Assembly: GCF_014648475.1 (NCBI RefSeq)
Contig: NZ_BMRE01000056.1
Location: 1-49,591 of the forward strand
Length of the DNA: 49,591 bases
Source of the DNA: Lentzea flava
Lineage (GTDB): Bacteria; Actinomycetota; Actinomycetes; Mycobacteriales; Pseudonocardiaceae
Direction: 5' to 3'
Part shown: in pieces, positions 33,189-42,281 of the stretch
How the letters are laid out: each line of letters opens with the position of its first letter
Numbering within the stretch: position 1 is the stretch's first letter
Translations under genes and position numbers: made by a program
The notes under the pieces: model-generated
What the model saw: the letters and a program-made list of their open reading frames with translations, nothing else
Database searches by the model: none
What the model was told of the DNA's origin: nothing

Positions 33189-34076
33189 CTAGGCGGTCTG
33201 CGAAGGCTCCACCAACGCACGGAGCCGGGGAGGCATCCTCTTCTCCAACCCGTACGGTTCGAGGTGCGCCTGCAGCACGCCCGTGAACGCCCGCTCCACA
33301 GAAGCGGTGTCCCAGTTGTCGCTCTCCAGGATCGGCTGCTTGAAGTACGGCTGCCCCACGATGTGGAGCTGACGGCCGTTGCAGCGGATGACCTGCCCGG
33401 TGATGCCCTCGGCGCGGTCCGAGAGCAGGAACAGCACCAGCGGTGCCACCTTGCCCGGCGTGCGGTCGGCCGGAATGGCGCGCAGGGAACGTTCCGACTT
33501 CCACACCATCCGCGTGTGCGCGACCGGGCACACGGCGTTCACGCGGATGCCTTCGGCTTCCAGGTCGAGCGCCCACGAGTAGCTCAACGACGCCACGGCG
33601 CCCTTGGTCGCCGAATAGGTCGCGAGTTTGCGCTGGCCGAAGGAAGCGCCGGAAGAAATGTTGATGATGGAGCCGCCGCCGGTGGTGCGCATCGCCCGCA
33701 TCGCGGCGATTCCGACATAGATGACGCCGAGGACGTTCACCTCGACGACGTGCTTGATCGTCTCGGGATCGTCTTCCCACGGGGCGGTCTCGTAGTTCAG
33801 TCCCGCGTTGTTCACGAGACCGTCGACCCGGCCGAATTCGTCGACGCACAGGTCGACGATCTTGGCAGCCTCGCTCGGGTCGGCGACCGTGTGGTTCGAG
33901 GCCACGGCTCGGCCGCCGTAGCCGCGGATGTGCTCCGCCACGCGTTCTGCCAGGTCACCGTCGTTGTCGTTGACCACCACCGACGCGCCGGCCAGGGCCG
34001 CGTGCATCGCGTAGGCCTCGCCGAGCCCTCGGCCCGCCCCCGTGATGACGACCGCTTTTCCGTCCAGGATCCCCAT
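33189..34076 (-). CDS. Short-chain dehydrogenase/reductase
   Basis: A 295-residue NAD(P)-dependent oxidoreductase. The cofactor motif is TGAGRGLGEAYAMH (about 12-25), then NNAGLNYETA (about 93-102). The catalytic triad is Ser in NISSGASFGQRK (about 143-154) and Tyr-x-x-x-Lys in TYSATKGAVA (about 159-168). The C-terminal ~90 residues exceed the usual SDR core and may add a substrate lid. Substrate is unknown; the length and GYGG-type region resemble actinobacterial steroid or hydroxyacyl dehydrogenases. ATG at 34076 is preferred because GAAAGAGAG lies just upstream; a GTP-rich extension upstream has no SDR features. Confidence 0.88.
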   Translation of the reverse strand: MGILDGKAVVITGAGRGLGEAYAMHAALAGASVVVNDNDGDLAERVAEHIRGYGGRAVASNHTVADPSEAAKIVDLCVDEFGRVDGLVNNAGLNYETAPWEDDPETIKHVVEVNVLGVIYVGIAAMRAMRTTGGGSIINISSGASFGQRKLATYSATKGAVASLSYSWALDLEAEGIRVNAVCPVAHTRMVWKSERSLRAIPADRTPGKVAPLVLFLLSDRAEGITGQVIRCNGRQLHIVGQPYFKQPILESDNWDTASVERAFTGVLQAHLEPYGLEKRMPPRLRALVEPSQTA

Positions 34077-34295
34077 TGCACGCTCTCTTTCGCTCGGCGG
34101 CGGTTCCCCGGAACCCCCCTGTGGCTCTGTTCCCGCCTTCGACAAGCGTGCGGACGAACCGAAGCGGCGAAGAACATGTTTCGATGAGAAGTCGCTGCCG
34201 AGCGCCCAATGGCGACCCGAGTTCGGCCGGGCAGATGGCCCCGACTAATCAGCCCAGGAGAACCCGGGGCTTTAGTCCTAACCCGATCGAGTGAC

Positions 34296-34333
34296 AAAAA
34301 CGGGCCGCCTTCCCGCGCGGGGAAGACGGCCCG
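34296..34333 (-). terminator. Intrinsic terminator of the sugar-transporter operon
   Basis: On the minus strand CGGGCCG-T-CTTCCC and GGGAAG-G-CGGCCCG (plus 34301-34333) form a 13-base-pair stem with one mismatch and a short CGCGC loop, followed by TTTTT. It lies 13 bases after the stop of the sugC-like gene. The other 220 bases of the 34077-34345 gap show no ORF or clear element. Confidence 0.9.
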
Positions 34334-34345
34334 AGAAACGAGAAT

Positions 34346-35530
34346 TCACCGTTCCGTGTAAGTCAGGTTCCTGCCGGTGGACGGGTCGAAGAGCTGGACC
34401 TTGTCCGTGTCGAACCAGATGTCCGCCGAGGCTCCCTCCACCGCGCCGGACGCCGACGACAACCGCGTCACGAGCGAGATGCCGTCACCCGGCACGTCGT
34501 CCGATCCCGCGTCCGCCGCCAGTTCCTGGAGCTCCGCCGACGCCGCCTGCTCGCCCGTGAGCGTGAAGTAGGCGTACTTGTCCGAGCCCATCGACTCCAG
34601 CACGTCCACCTGCGAGGTGAACCTGCCTCCCGAGGCCAGCGCGGAAGCGTCCAGGAGGGCAGCGTCCTCGAAGTGCTCCGGACGGATGCCCATGATCACC
34701 TCGCGGGGCGCGTCGGCACCCTCCAGCAGCTGCCGCACCCGGTCCGTCAGCGTGCAGTCGCCCAGCACCGACCGCAACGAGCCGTTCTCCAGCGTCGCCG
34801 GCACGAAGTTCATCGACGGCGAGCCGATGAAGCCCGCGACGAAGAGGTTGGCCGGGTGGTCGTAGAGGAACTGCGGTGCGCCGATCTGCTGCACGACACC
34901 GCCGCGCATGACGACGACCCGGTCACCGAGGGTCATCGCCTCGGTCTGGTCGTGCGTCACGTAGACGGTCGTCGTACCGAGCTGCTTCTGCAGGCGCGAC
35001 ACCGAGGTGCGCATCTGCACGCGCAGCTTGGCGTCCAAATTGGACAGCGGCTCGTCCATGAGGAACGCCTTGGGGCTGCGCACGATCGCGCGGCCCATCG
35101 CCACGCGCTGCCGCTGGCCACCGGACAGGTTGGACGGCTTGCGGTCGAGGTGTTGCGAGAGGTCCAGGATCTCGGCGGCCTCGCGCACCTTGCGCTCCAC
35201 CGTCGCGTTGTCGACCTTGGCCAGCCGCAACGGGAAGGCCATGTTCTCCTTCACCGTCATGTGCGGGTAGAGCGCGTAGGACTGGAACACCATCGCGATG
35301 TCCCGGTCCTTGGGCGCCTTCTCGTTGACGCGCTGTCCGCCGATGCGCAGCTCGCCCTCGGTGATGTCCTCCAGGCCCGCGATCATGTTGAGGGTGGTGG
35401 ACTTCCCGCAGCCGGACGGCCCGACCAGGATGACGAACTCGCCGTCGGCGATCTCGAGGTCGACCTCCTGCACGGCGAGCGCGCCGTCGGGATACCTCTT
35501 GCTCACCTTGTCCAGAACGATCTCTGCCAT
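34346..35530 (-). CDS. sugC: ABC sugar transporter ATPase (SugC/MsmK/UgpC type)
   Basis: A 394-residue ATPase for carbohydrate import. Walker A is LVGPSGCGKSTTLN (about 36-49), the Q-loop is in VFQSYALYPH, the signature is LSGGQRQRVAMGRA (about 136-149), Walker B is AFLMDEPLSNLDAK, and the switch is YVTHDQTEAM. The C-terminal ~150 residues form the MalK-type OB/TOBE domain. Last gene of an operon of the order binding protein, two permeases, ATPase, as in mycobacterial lpqY-sugA-sugB-sugC, so trehalose is the likely sugar. An intrinsic terminator follows. Confidence 0.92.
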   Translation of the reverse strand: MAEIVLDKVSKRYPDGALAVQEVDLEIADGEFVILVGPSGCGKSTTLNMIAGLEDITEGELRIGGQRVNEKAPKDRDIAMVFQSYALYPHMTVKENMAFPLRLAKVDNATVERKVREAAEILDLSQHLDRKPSNLSGGQRQRVAMGRAIVRSPKAFLMDEPLSNLDAKLRVQMRTSVSRLQKQLGTTTVYVTHDQTEAMTLGDRVVVMRGGVVQQIGAPQFLYDHPANLFVAGFIGSPSMNFVPATLENGSLRSVLGDCTLTDRVRQLLEGADAPREVIMGIRPEHFEDAALLDASALASGGRFTSQVDVLESMGSDKYAYFTLTGEQAASAELQELAADAGSDDVPGDGISLVTRLSSASGAVEGASADIWFDTDKVQLFDPSTGRNLTYTER

Positions 35531-35537
35531 TGTCAGC

Positions 35538-36383
35538 TCACCCCTTGACGGCGCCGGAGGTCAGGCCGGCGACGATCCGGCGCTGGAAGAACAACACGAA
35601 GAGGATGATCGGGATGGTGATCACGACGGCGGCCGCCGCGATCGAGCCAGCCGGGTCCTCGAACTGCGAGCTGCCGGTGAAGAACGACAGCGCCACCGGC
35701 ACGGTCCGCGACTGCTCGGTCGAGGTGAGCGAGATCGCGAACAGGAAGTCGTTCCAGCAGAAGATGAACACCAGGATCGCCGTCGTGAACACACCCGGTG
35801 CGGCCAGCGGCGCGATGACGCGGCGGAACGCCTGTCCCGGCGTCGCACCGTCCATCTTCGCCGCCTTCTCGAGCTCCCACGGGATCTCGCGGAAGAACGC
35901 CGACAGGGTGTAGATCGCGAGCGGCAGCGCGAACGTGATGTACGGCAGGATCAGGCCTGGCCACGTGTCGAACAGGCCGAGCGAGCGCTCGATCTCGAAC
36001 AACGGCGACACCAGCGAGACCTGCGGGAACATCGCGATCAGCAGCGAGACGCCCACCAGCAGGTTCTTGCCGGGGAAGTCCAGCCTGGCGATGGCGTAGG
36101 CCGCCATCGTGCCGAACACCACGGCGATCGCCGTCGCGATGAGCGCGATGCCGATCGAGTTGATCAGCGCCCGCGTGAACTCGGTCGTGGAGAAGATGTT
36201 CTTGTAGTTCTCCAGGCTCCACTCGCGCGGGATGAAGTTGCCGTCCGCCAGGGTCTTGGACGACTTGAACGACAGCGACACGATCCACAGCACCGGGAAC
36301 AGCGCGTAGATCACGACGACCGCGTTGAGCAGACCCCAGCCGACCTTCTTGCCGGTTGTCTCGGCTCCACCGATGCCAGCCAT
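35538..36383 (-). CDS. sugB: ABC sugar transporter permease (SugB type)
   Basis: A 281-residue inner-membrane permease of the MalG type with six membrane helices (first near 18-38, LLNAVVVIYALFPVLWIVSL). The EAA loop is ELEKAAKMDGATPGQAFRRV (about 185-204) with the conserved Gly, contacting the ATPase. Its ATG overlaps the stop of the sugA-like gene by one base (TGATG), and it precedes the ATPase gene by 7 bases, so the three are tightly coupled. The longer ORF extending upstream of this ATG reads through sugA in another frame and is not real. Confidence 0.92.
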   Translation of the reverse strand: MAGIGGAETTGKKVGWGLLNAVVVIYALFPVLWIVSLSFKSSKTLADGNFIPREWSLENYKNIFSTTEFTRALINSIGIALIATAIAVVFGTMAAYAIARLDFPGKNLLVGVSLLIAMFPQVSLVSPLFEIERSLGLFDTWPGLILPYITFALPLAIYTLSAFFREIPWELEKAAKMDGATPGQAFRRVIAPLAAPGVFTTAILVFIFCWNDFLFAISLTSTEQSRTVPVALSFFTGSSQFEDPAGSIAAAAVVITIPIILFVLFFQRRIVAGLTSGAVKG

Positions 36384-37342
36384 CAGCGCTTCCCCCCGTC
36401 GTCGCTGCCGGGAGCAGCGGTGCCGAAGAGCTTGATGAACACGAACGCGATGATCGCGACCATGATGAAGATCAGGACCGACATCGTCGATCCGATACCG
36501 AGGTTCAAGCCCTTGATGAGGTTGTTGTAGGTCAGCATCGACACCGACGACGTGCCCTGCGAGCCCGCGGTGAGCACGAAGAGGTTGTCGAAGATGCGGA
36601 ACGCGTCGAGCGTGCGGAACAGCAGCGCCACCAGGATCGCCGGCTTCATGATCGGCACGGTGATCTTGATGAACCGCTGCCACGCGCTCGCACCGTCCAT
36701 CGCGGCGGCCTTGAGCAGGTCGTCGGGGACGAGCGCCAGACCCGCCATCAGCAGCAGCGCCATGAACGGCGTGGTCTTCCAGATCTCGGCGAGACCCACG
36801 ACCATCAGCGCCGGGATCTTCTCCGTGAGCACCGGCTCACTGCCGAGCGCCTCGGAGAGGTAACCGGTGCCCGGCGTCCAGGCGAAGCGCCAGGAGAACG
36901 CCGCCACGACCGTGACGATGCCGTACGGGATCAACGTCGTCGTCCGCACGATGCCGCGGCCGACCAGGGCACGGTGCATGATCAGCGCGAGGGCCATGCC
37001 CAGCACCAGCTCCACGGCGACCGTGACAACGGTCAGCAGGACCGTCACCCACACCGCGTTCCACCAGTACGGACTGCTGAGCACCGTGACGTAGTTGTCG
37101 AACCAGATCCACTCGGTGCGGTCCGGGAACTTCAGGTCGAACCGCTGCATCGACAGCAGCAGCGAGTAGAGGATCGGCCAGCCGGTCACCGCGATCATGG
37201 TGATCGCGGCCGGCGCGCAGAGCAGCCAGCCGAGCCTGCGCTCGGCCTTCTTGCCCTCGCTCAGCGCGGCTTTCTTCTTCGGCGCAACGGTTTCCGGTGA
37301 CGTCTCCGTCGTCGCCGCACCCTCTGTCGTCGTCTGACTCAC
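36383..37342 (-). CDS. sugA: ABC sugar transporter permease (SugA type)
   Basis: A 319-residue MalF-type permease. A charged N-terminal tail of about 45 residues (Thr/Glu-rich, then KKKAALSEGKKAERR) precedes six membrane helices. The EAA loop is DLLKAAAMDGASAWQRFIKI (about 215-234). It forms the channel with SugB. GTG at 37342 overlaps the stop of the binding-protein gene (GTGA), so it is translated by coupling. The substrate is set by the LpqY-like protein upstream. Confidence 0.92.
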   Translation of the reverse strand: MSQTTTEGAATTETSPETVAPKKKAALSEGKKAERRLGWLLCAPAAITMIAVTGWPILYSLLLSMQRFDLKFPDRTEWIWFDNYVTVLSSPYWWNAVWVTVLLTVVTVAVELVLGMALALIMHRALVGRGIVRTTTLIPYGIVTVVAAFSWRFAWTPGTGYLSEALGSEPVLTEKIPALMVVGLAEIWKTTPFMALLLMAGLALVPDDLLKAAAMDGASAWQRFIKITVPIMKPAILVALLFRTLDAFRIFDNLFVLTAGSQGTSSVSMLTYNNLIKGLNLGIGSTMSVLIFIMVAIIAFVFIKLFGTAAPGSDDGGKR

Positions 37343-38592
37343 GGCAGCACCCCCTTTGAGTCGAGAGCGTTCTGCAGTTCCCTGCGCAGCCTGTCCGCCG
37401 TGGCCTGCGGGTCGATGCTCGCGGGCGGCGACAGGATCGTGGAGATGACCGTCGAGACGTTCTGGTAGGCGGGCGTGCGCGGCCGCACACTCGCGTTCTT
37501 CAGCGTCTCCTTGATGTCGTCGCGCATCGGGTACGCCTCGGCCATCTCCGGCTCGTCGTAGACGGCCTCGATGGTCGGCGGCACACCGTCCTTGAGCGCG
37601 GCGAGCTTCTGGCTTTCCGCGCTGCGCAAGCACAACACCGCGTCGAACGACTCGTCCGGGTGCGTGGTGTAGTTGCTGACGGCGTAGTTGATCCCACCGA
37701 CGGTGACCTTCGCCTGGTCACCGCTCACCGTGGGATACGGCGCCCACTTGAAGTTCTTCGCGAAGTCCGGCTTCTTCTGCGCGGCCGCGTAGACGTAGGG
37801 CCAGTTGAGCTGGAACGCCGCGTTGCCACCCTCCATGGCGAGCCGCGCGTTGTCCTCCGCCGCGTTGGAGAAGGACGGGTCGATCGCCTTCGACGTGGCC
37901 AGCTTCTTCAACGCCGCCAACGCCTGCACGGCCTTCTCGTCGACGATCGCCTTGGTGCCGTTCTCGTCGAGGATGGTGCCGCCGTTGGAGTTGACGAGGG
38001 TGTTGTACAGCACGACGAGCCCCTCGTACTGCTTGCCCTGCCCCACGATCCGGCCGGGCTTCCCCTCCGCCACCAGCGCCTCGGCCATGGAGATCATCTC
38101 GTCCCACGTCTTCGGCGGCGTGGGCACCAGATCCGAGCGGTACCACAGGAGCTGGACGTTGGTGTTGTCCGGCGCTCCGTACAACTTGCCCTCGTAGGTC
38201 GCCGTGTCGAGCGGCGTCTGCAGCGTGCCGTTCTCCACCTGCGACTTGACCGAGCCGGTGAACTCCTTGATCCAGCCGGCTTTCGCGAGCTCCGCGGTCC
38301 ACGTGACGTCGAGCCCGAGCACGTCCATGCTGTCGTCTTCTGCCGCGAGTCTGCGCACCATCTGCTCGCGCTGACCGTCCGCCTCGCGCGGCAGCTTGTT
38401 GTAGACGATCTTGTAGCGCCCACCGGCCTTCGCGTTGCAGTTGTCGACGATGGCCTGGAAGTTCTCCTGGGGATACTTGTAGACGTTGACGGTGATGCCC
38501 TGGCCGCCAGACCCGCACGCCGTGAGAGTTGTTGCCGCGAGCAATGCGGCCCCTGCCCCGACGGCGAGTCGATAGCGCCGTGTCGCACCCAT
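37339..38592 (-). CDS. lpqY: LpqY-like sugar-binding lipoprotein
   Basis: A 417-residue solute-binding protein. A lipoprotein signal (about 1-26) ends in the lipobox LTAC (Cys near residue 27), so it is anchored outside the membrane. VNVYKYPQENFQAIVDNCNA starts the mature domain, followed by MDVLGLDVTWTAELAKAGWI and the family 1 extracellular binding fold. The first of four coupled genes. Similarity of operon order and sequence to mycobacterial LpqY-SugABC points to trehalose recycling; other disaccharides are possible. ATG at 38592 follows GGAGG. Confidence 0.88.
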   Translation of the reverse strand: MGATRRYRLAVGAGAALLAATTLTACGSGGQGITVNVYKYPQENFQAIVDNCNAKAGGRYKIVYNKLPREADGQREQMVRRLAAEDDSMDVLGLDVTWTAELAKAGWIKEFTGSVKSQVENGTLQTPLDTATYEGKLYGAPDNTNVQLLWYRSDLVPTPPKTWDEMISMAEALVAEGKPGRIVGQGKQYEGLVVLYNTLVNSNGGTILDENGTKAIVDEKAVQALAALKKLATSKAIDPSFSNAAEDNARLAMEGGNAAFQLNWPYVYAAAQKKPDFAKNFKWAPYPTVSGDQAKVTVGGINYAVSNYTTHPDESFDAVLCLRSAESQKLAALKDGVPPTIEAVYDEPEMAEAYPMRDDIKETLKNASVRPRTPAYQNVSTVISTILSPPASIDPQATADRLRRELQNALDSKGVLP

Positions 38593-38759
38593 CGGCCCTG
38601 CCTCCTTCCCGACTACACGGAGGAGCCAGACCGCTGCGCCCGGCACCTCGTCGTGCCACCGGCCGCACCGGGCGGACCGGTCAACCGAACCTAGGCCCGG
38701 TGATCAGCAGCCGCAACCAGCGGGAGCAACGATTCAGAACCAATGGGCGTCTTCGCGTC

Positions 38760-39284
38760 TCAATTGCCGGGGTTCACGGGCCGCATCGCGAGCTTCGCGA
38801 GCAGGTCACGGCCCTTTTCCGCCGACTTCGGGTGGCAGAGCACGTCATACCGCCCTGCGACCAGCTGGCTGGCCGACTGGAAGTCGCGCTTGCCCCGCGC
38901 CGACCCGTAGCCGACCGCCGCGAACACCAGCCCGAAGAACACACCGGTGATCAGACCGGTGAGCACCGGCCCGACCGTGACGCCGGGCTCGGGGCTGAAG
39001 AGGGTGAGCAGCAGGCCGACGAACAGACCGAACCAGGCCCCGCTCGCCGCACCCGTCGCCAGCACGCGCCCCCAGGTCAGCTTGCCCGTGACCCGTTCGA
39101 CGAGCATGAGGTCGACGCCGACGATGGTGACGTCCTGCACCGGGAAGTCTTCCAACGCAAGGAAGTCGACGGCGCGCTGAGCTTCCTCGTACGTGGCGTA
39201 CGAGCCGATCGGCCACCCCGTCGGCGGGGTGGGCAGGCGGGGCGGGACACCGGGCCGGTTCGGGTTGGCGAACGGACTCGTCAC
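38760..39284 (-). CDS. General stress protein 17M-like membrane protein (Rv1234-like)
   Basis: A 174-residue protein. A Pro-rich start is followed by a stress-protein-type domain (SYATYEEAQRAVDFLALEDF, then VTIVGVDLMLVERVTGKLTW). Two Gly-rich membrane helices follow (about 78-97 and 106-128). The C-terminus ends in YDVLCHPKSAEKGRDLLAKL. The same gene precedes lpqY in mycobacteria (Rv1234), which supports the call, but function is unknown. GTG at 39284 follows AGAGGTGG; a longer ORF upstream is less likely. It is 167 bases from lpqY; no clear terminator was seen there. Confidence 0.82.
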   Translation of the reverse strand: MTSPFANPNRPGVPPRLPTPPTGWPIGSYATYEEAQRAVDFLALEDFPVQDVTIVGVDLMLVERVTGKLTWGRVLATGAASGAWFGLFVGLLLTLFSPEPGVTVGPVLTGLITGVFFGLVFAAVGYGSARGKRDFQSASQLVAGRYDVLCHPKSAEKGRDLLAKLAMRPVNPGN

Positions 39285-39382
39285 AGGGACCACCTCTGTC
39301 GGACGCGCTGATCGTTCCATCCTGCCAGTGCCAGGTCCGGAGTGCTGAGACGCCTACGGGTGTTTTGCCGGGTTCAGCGCAC

Positions 39383-39976
39383 TCAGCCGGGGAACGCGAG
39401 CTCGAACCGGTGCGCGAACGCCCGGTAGGACCGCGCGTGGACGTCGTGGACGTCCGCCACCCGCTCCCGCTCCTTCTTCAGCACCTCGGCGGCCGCTCCG
39501 GCGTTCCCGTTCAGCACGTGGATGATCGCCAGCTTCCGCGCGCGTTCGAAGTCGAGCAGCGTCTCGGGCTTCGCGGTGAGCTCCTTGGACAACGTCTCCC
39601 ACCTGGCGTACTTGTCGATGTACGGCACGCCGTGCTTCAGGAATGCGCTCACCAGCGACGAAGCCACCGCCGCGTGGTCGCCGCCCGGCTCGAACGTCCA
39701 CTTCCAGACCGGCTTCTCCCCCATCAGGGCGCCCAGGGGCAGCGACAGGAGGGGCGTGCCGGGGATGCCCACGCCCAGCGCGCGGCAGACTTCGTCGTAC
39801 CGGCGGAAGCAGACGCCGACCAGTGGCGTGAGGTCGACCGAGCCCGCGACACCGAACCCGAGCCAGCCGGAACAGCCGTCCGCCCGGTCCTCGAGCCAGA
39901 CGTGGCCGCGGCGGGCGAAGCCGGTCGGGCGCAGGGCGGTGTCCACGGCTACCAGCACGTCGGTTTTGGGACTCAT
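39383..39976 (-). CDS. Unknown protein, DUF4304-like N-terminus
   Basis: A 197-residue soluble protein. The start (VDTALRPTGFARRGHVWLED, then WLGFGVAGSV and VGVCFRRYDEVC) looks like the DUF4304-type alpha-beta fold; this is a weak guess. The C-terminal third is helical with AIIHVLNGNAGAAAEVLKKE. No signal peptide or membrane helix. It ends near a Tyr-rich helix (RSYRAFAHRFELAFPG). The next unknown gene lies 4 bases upstream on the same strand, so the pair are coupled. Confidence 0.55.
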   Translation of the reverse strand: MSPKTDVLVAVDTALRPTGFARRGHVWLEDRADGCSGWLGFGVAGSVDLTPLVGVCFRRYDEVCRALGVGIPGTPLLSLPLGALMGEKPVWKWTFEPGGDHAAVASSLVSAFLKHGVPYIDKYARWETLSKELTAKPETLLDFERARKLAIIHVLNGNAGAAAEVLKKERERVADVHDVHARSYRAFAHRFELAFPG

Positions 39977-39980
39977 GCCC

Positions 39981-40802
39981 TCAGTGCAACACCGGCCGCA
40001 AGAACTTGACCAGTTCGTTCAGCGCATCGGGTGGCACGTCGTCGAGGTGCTCGGTGAGCTGCAGGAGGATGCGTCCGCCGCCGAGGTCCTCGACCGCGTG
40101 GCACGGCGCAGAAGCGCAAACCTGTTGCACGCCACCCAAAGCGGCCACCTGGCGTGGCCCCAGCAACGTCGCCCAGTGTGGACCGCGGGCCACTTCCGCT
40201 GCCGTGAAAAGGGATTCGTCGAGGCCCACCCCCGCGGCGACCTCGTGCGCGGTTCGGACGCCGACCCGGTCCAAGGTGATCCAGCCGCCGCAGGCCCGCG
40301 CCAGGGTCGCGCCCGAGCGGAAGGCGGCGAGCCACTTCTGTTGCACCACATGGGAAATCCAGCCACCGAACAACGAGCGGGCGGCGGTGACCACGATCTG
40401 GTGCGGGAAGGAGGGGTCGTCCTTCAGCAGGATTTCCGCGCACCAGCCGCCGTCGACGAGGGGCAGGCCCTGCGAGTCGAGCTGGACGAGCTGCACGCGC
40501 AGGAACGAAGGCAAATCCGACAGTGCGGCAGACCACGACTGAAGAGTGAAGTCACCCGAAGAGAGCAGCAGGCGGGCGTAACCCGGTGGGCCCCAAGGCG
40601 TTGTATCGGACGGTTGGTAGCCGCGGGCGACGGCGACCAGTTCGGAGACGGAGGCCGGGCAGAGGGGCGCCAACAGGTCGGTGAAGACGTCGCCGAACCA
40701 GGTGGCCAGCGCGGGACGGTCGACGACGGAGAACGTGTCCAGCTCCATGCGGACGACGTGCGGCGGCGACACAGGTCTCGGAAGCGTCAGATCCGTGCTC
40801 AA
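39981..40802 (-). CDS. Unknown soluble protein
   Basis: A 273-residue protein with no recognised domain. It is rich in Trp, Val and Ala, with no signal peptide or membrane helix. The segment GPPGYARLLLSSGDFTLQSW and the later GGWISHVVQQKWLAAFRSGA look like a compact alpha-beta fold. The TTG start at 40802 has a poor binding site; ATG at 40748 (MELDTFSVVDRPALATWFGD) is an alternative. It precedes the DUF4304-like gene by 4 bases. Strand-rich unknown pairs like this are sometimes immunity-type proteins, but no toxin is nearby. Confidence 0.5.
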   Translation of the reverse strand: MSTDLTLPRPVSPPHVVRMELDTFSVVDRPALATWFGDVFTDLLAPLCPASVSELVAVARGYQPSDTTPWGPPGYARLLLSSGDFTLQSWSAALSDLPSFLRVQLVQLDSQGLPLVDGGWCAEILLKDDPSFPHQIVVTAARSLFGGWISHVVQQKWLAAFRSGATLARACGGWITLDRVGVRTAHEVAAGVGLDESLFTAAEVARGPHWATLLGPRQVAALGGVQQVCASAPCHAVEDLGGGRILLQLTEHLDDVPPDALNELVKFLRPVLH

Positions 40803-40830
40803 AGTGAGCGAACCCTATGGCCGGCACGGA

Positions 40831-40873
40831 AAAAACGTTAGGGGCCACTCTCGTGAAAGAATGACCCCTAACG
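40831..40873 (-). terminator. Intrinsic terminator of the acyl-CoA dehydrogenase gene
   Basis: On the minus strand CGTTAGGGG and CCCCTAACG (plus 40836-40844 and 40865-40873) pair, and CATTC/GAGTG extends the stem inside. TTTTTT follows. It lies 9 bases after the dehydrogenase stop and before the unknown gene's start. A textbook Rho-independent terminator. Confidence 0.9.
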
Positions 40874-40882
40874 GACGAACTT

Positions 40883-42079
40883 CTAGCCGCGCGACTGGTA
40901 CTCGCGCAGCAGGCCGCGCGAGATGATCGTCTTCTGGATCTCCGAGGTGCCCTCACCGATCAGCAGGAACGGGGCCTCGCGCATCAGGCGCTCGATCTCG
41001 TACTCCTTGGAGTAGCCGTAGCCGCCGTGGATGCGGAACGCCTCCTGCGTGACCTCGGCGCAGTACTCGGACGCGATGAGCTTGGCCATGCCGGCCTCGA
41101 CGTCGTTGCGCTGACCAGAGTCCTTCAGGCGGGCGGCGTTGACCATCATCAGGTGCGCCGCCTCGACCTTGGTGGCCATCTCGGCGAGCTTGAAGGCGAT
41201 GGCCTGGTGCTCGACGATCGGCTTGCCGAACGTCTTGCGCTGCTGGGAGTACTCGATGGCCAGCTCGAAGGCGCGGATCGCGATGCCGCACGCGCGGGCG
41301 GCCACGTTCACGCGGCCCACCTCGACGCCGTCCATCATGTGGCGGAAGCCCTGGCCGGAGACGCCGCCGAGGATCTGGTCGGCCGCGATCTCGAAGCCGT
41401 CGAACACCATCTCCGTGGTGTCGACGCCCTTGTAGCCCATCTTGTCGATCTTGCCGGGGATCGTGAGGCCCGGCAGGACCTCGCCGTAGCCCTCGGGCTT
41501 CTCCACCAGGAACGTGGTGAGGTTCTGGTGCGGCTTCTCGGCGCCCTCGTCCGTCTTCACCAGCACCGCGGTGAGGTTCGACGTGCCGCCGTTCGTCAGC
41601 CACATCTTCTGGCCGCTGATGGAGTACCCGTCACCGGACTTGGTCGCGCGGGTGCGGATCGCCGCGACGTCGGACCCCAGCTCCGGCTCGGACATGGAGA
41701 ACGAGCCGCGCACCTCACCGGCGGCCATGCGCGGGAGGTACTTCTCCTTCTGCTCCTGCGTGCCGTGCTGCTTGAGCATGTGCGCCACGATGAAGTGGGT
41801 GTTGATGACACCGGAGACGCTCATCCAGCCGCGCGCGATCTGCTCGACGACCAGCGCGTAGGTGAGCAGCGACTCGCCGAGGCCGCCGTACTCCTCCGGA
41901 ATCGTCAGGCCGAAGAGGCCCATCTCCTTCATGCCCTCGACGATGTCTGTGGGGTACGTGTCGCCGTGCTCCAGCGTCTGGGCGTGCGGAATGATCTCCT
42001 TGTCCACGAACGTGCGAACGGTCGCGAGGATTTCTTCCTGGATGTCCGTGAGACCCGCGGTCTGGGCGAGGCGCGCCAT
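40883..42079 (-). CDS. Acyl-CoA dehydrogenase (methylsuccinyl-CoA dehydrogenase-like)
   Basis: A 398-residue FAD-dependent acyl-CoA dehydrogenase. Family signature 1 is SFSMSEPELGSDVAAIRTRA (about 129-148), with FAD-binding WLTNGGTS, and signature 2 is QEAFRIHGGYGYSKEYEIER (about 351-370). The catalytic base is expected near RLMREAPFLLIGEGTSEIQK. It closely resembles the streptomycete enzyme encoded in ethylmalonyl-CoA pathway clusters. Methylsuccinyl-CoA as substrate is inference. ATG at 42079 follows GGAAGGGAAG. A strong terminator follows the gene. Confidence 0.9.
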   Translation of the reverse strand: MARLAQTAGLTDIQEEILATVRTFVDKEIIPHAQTLEHGDTYPTDIVEGMKEMGLFGLTIPEEYGGLGESLLTYALVVEQIARGWMSVSGVINTHFIVAHMLKQHGTQEQKEKYLPRMAAGEVRGSFSMSEPELGSDVAAIRTRATKSGDGYSISGQKMWLTNGGTSNLTAVLVKTDEGAEKPHQNLTTFLVEKPEGYGEVLPGLTIPGKIDKMGYKGVDTTEMVFDGFEIAADQILGGVSGQGFRHMMDGVEVGRVNVAARACGIAIRAFELAIEYSQQRKTFGKPIVEHQAIAFKLAEMATKVEAAHLMMVNAARLKDSGQRNDVEAGMAKLIASEYCAEVTQEAFRIHGGYGYSKEYEIERLMREAPFLLIGEGTSEIQKTIISRGLLREYQSRG

Positions 42080-42281
42080 CGCACTTCCCTTCCGAAGCAA
42101 GAGTTACCGGCGAGTATGGACCGGTTAACGCTCGTTTGCGACCGCGTTGTGCTCTCCGCAACACAGTCACACCCGCTGTACCGAGACAGCATCCCTGACT
42201 GGTGGAATCGCGCACTCACACGCGACGAACTGCGCCGACGAACCCTAAGATCCCGGCTCACCACTTTCTAGGGGGACCGCG

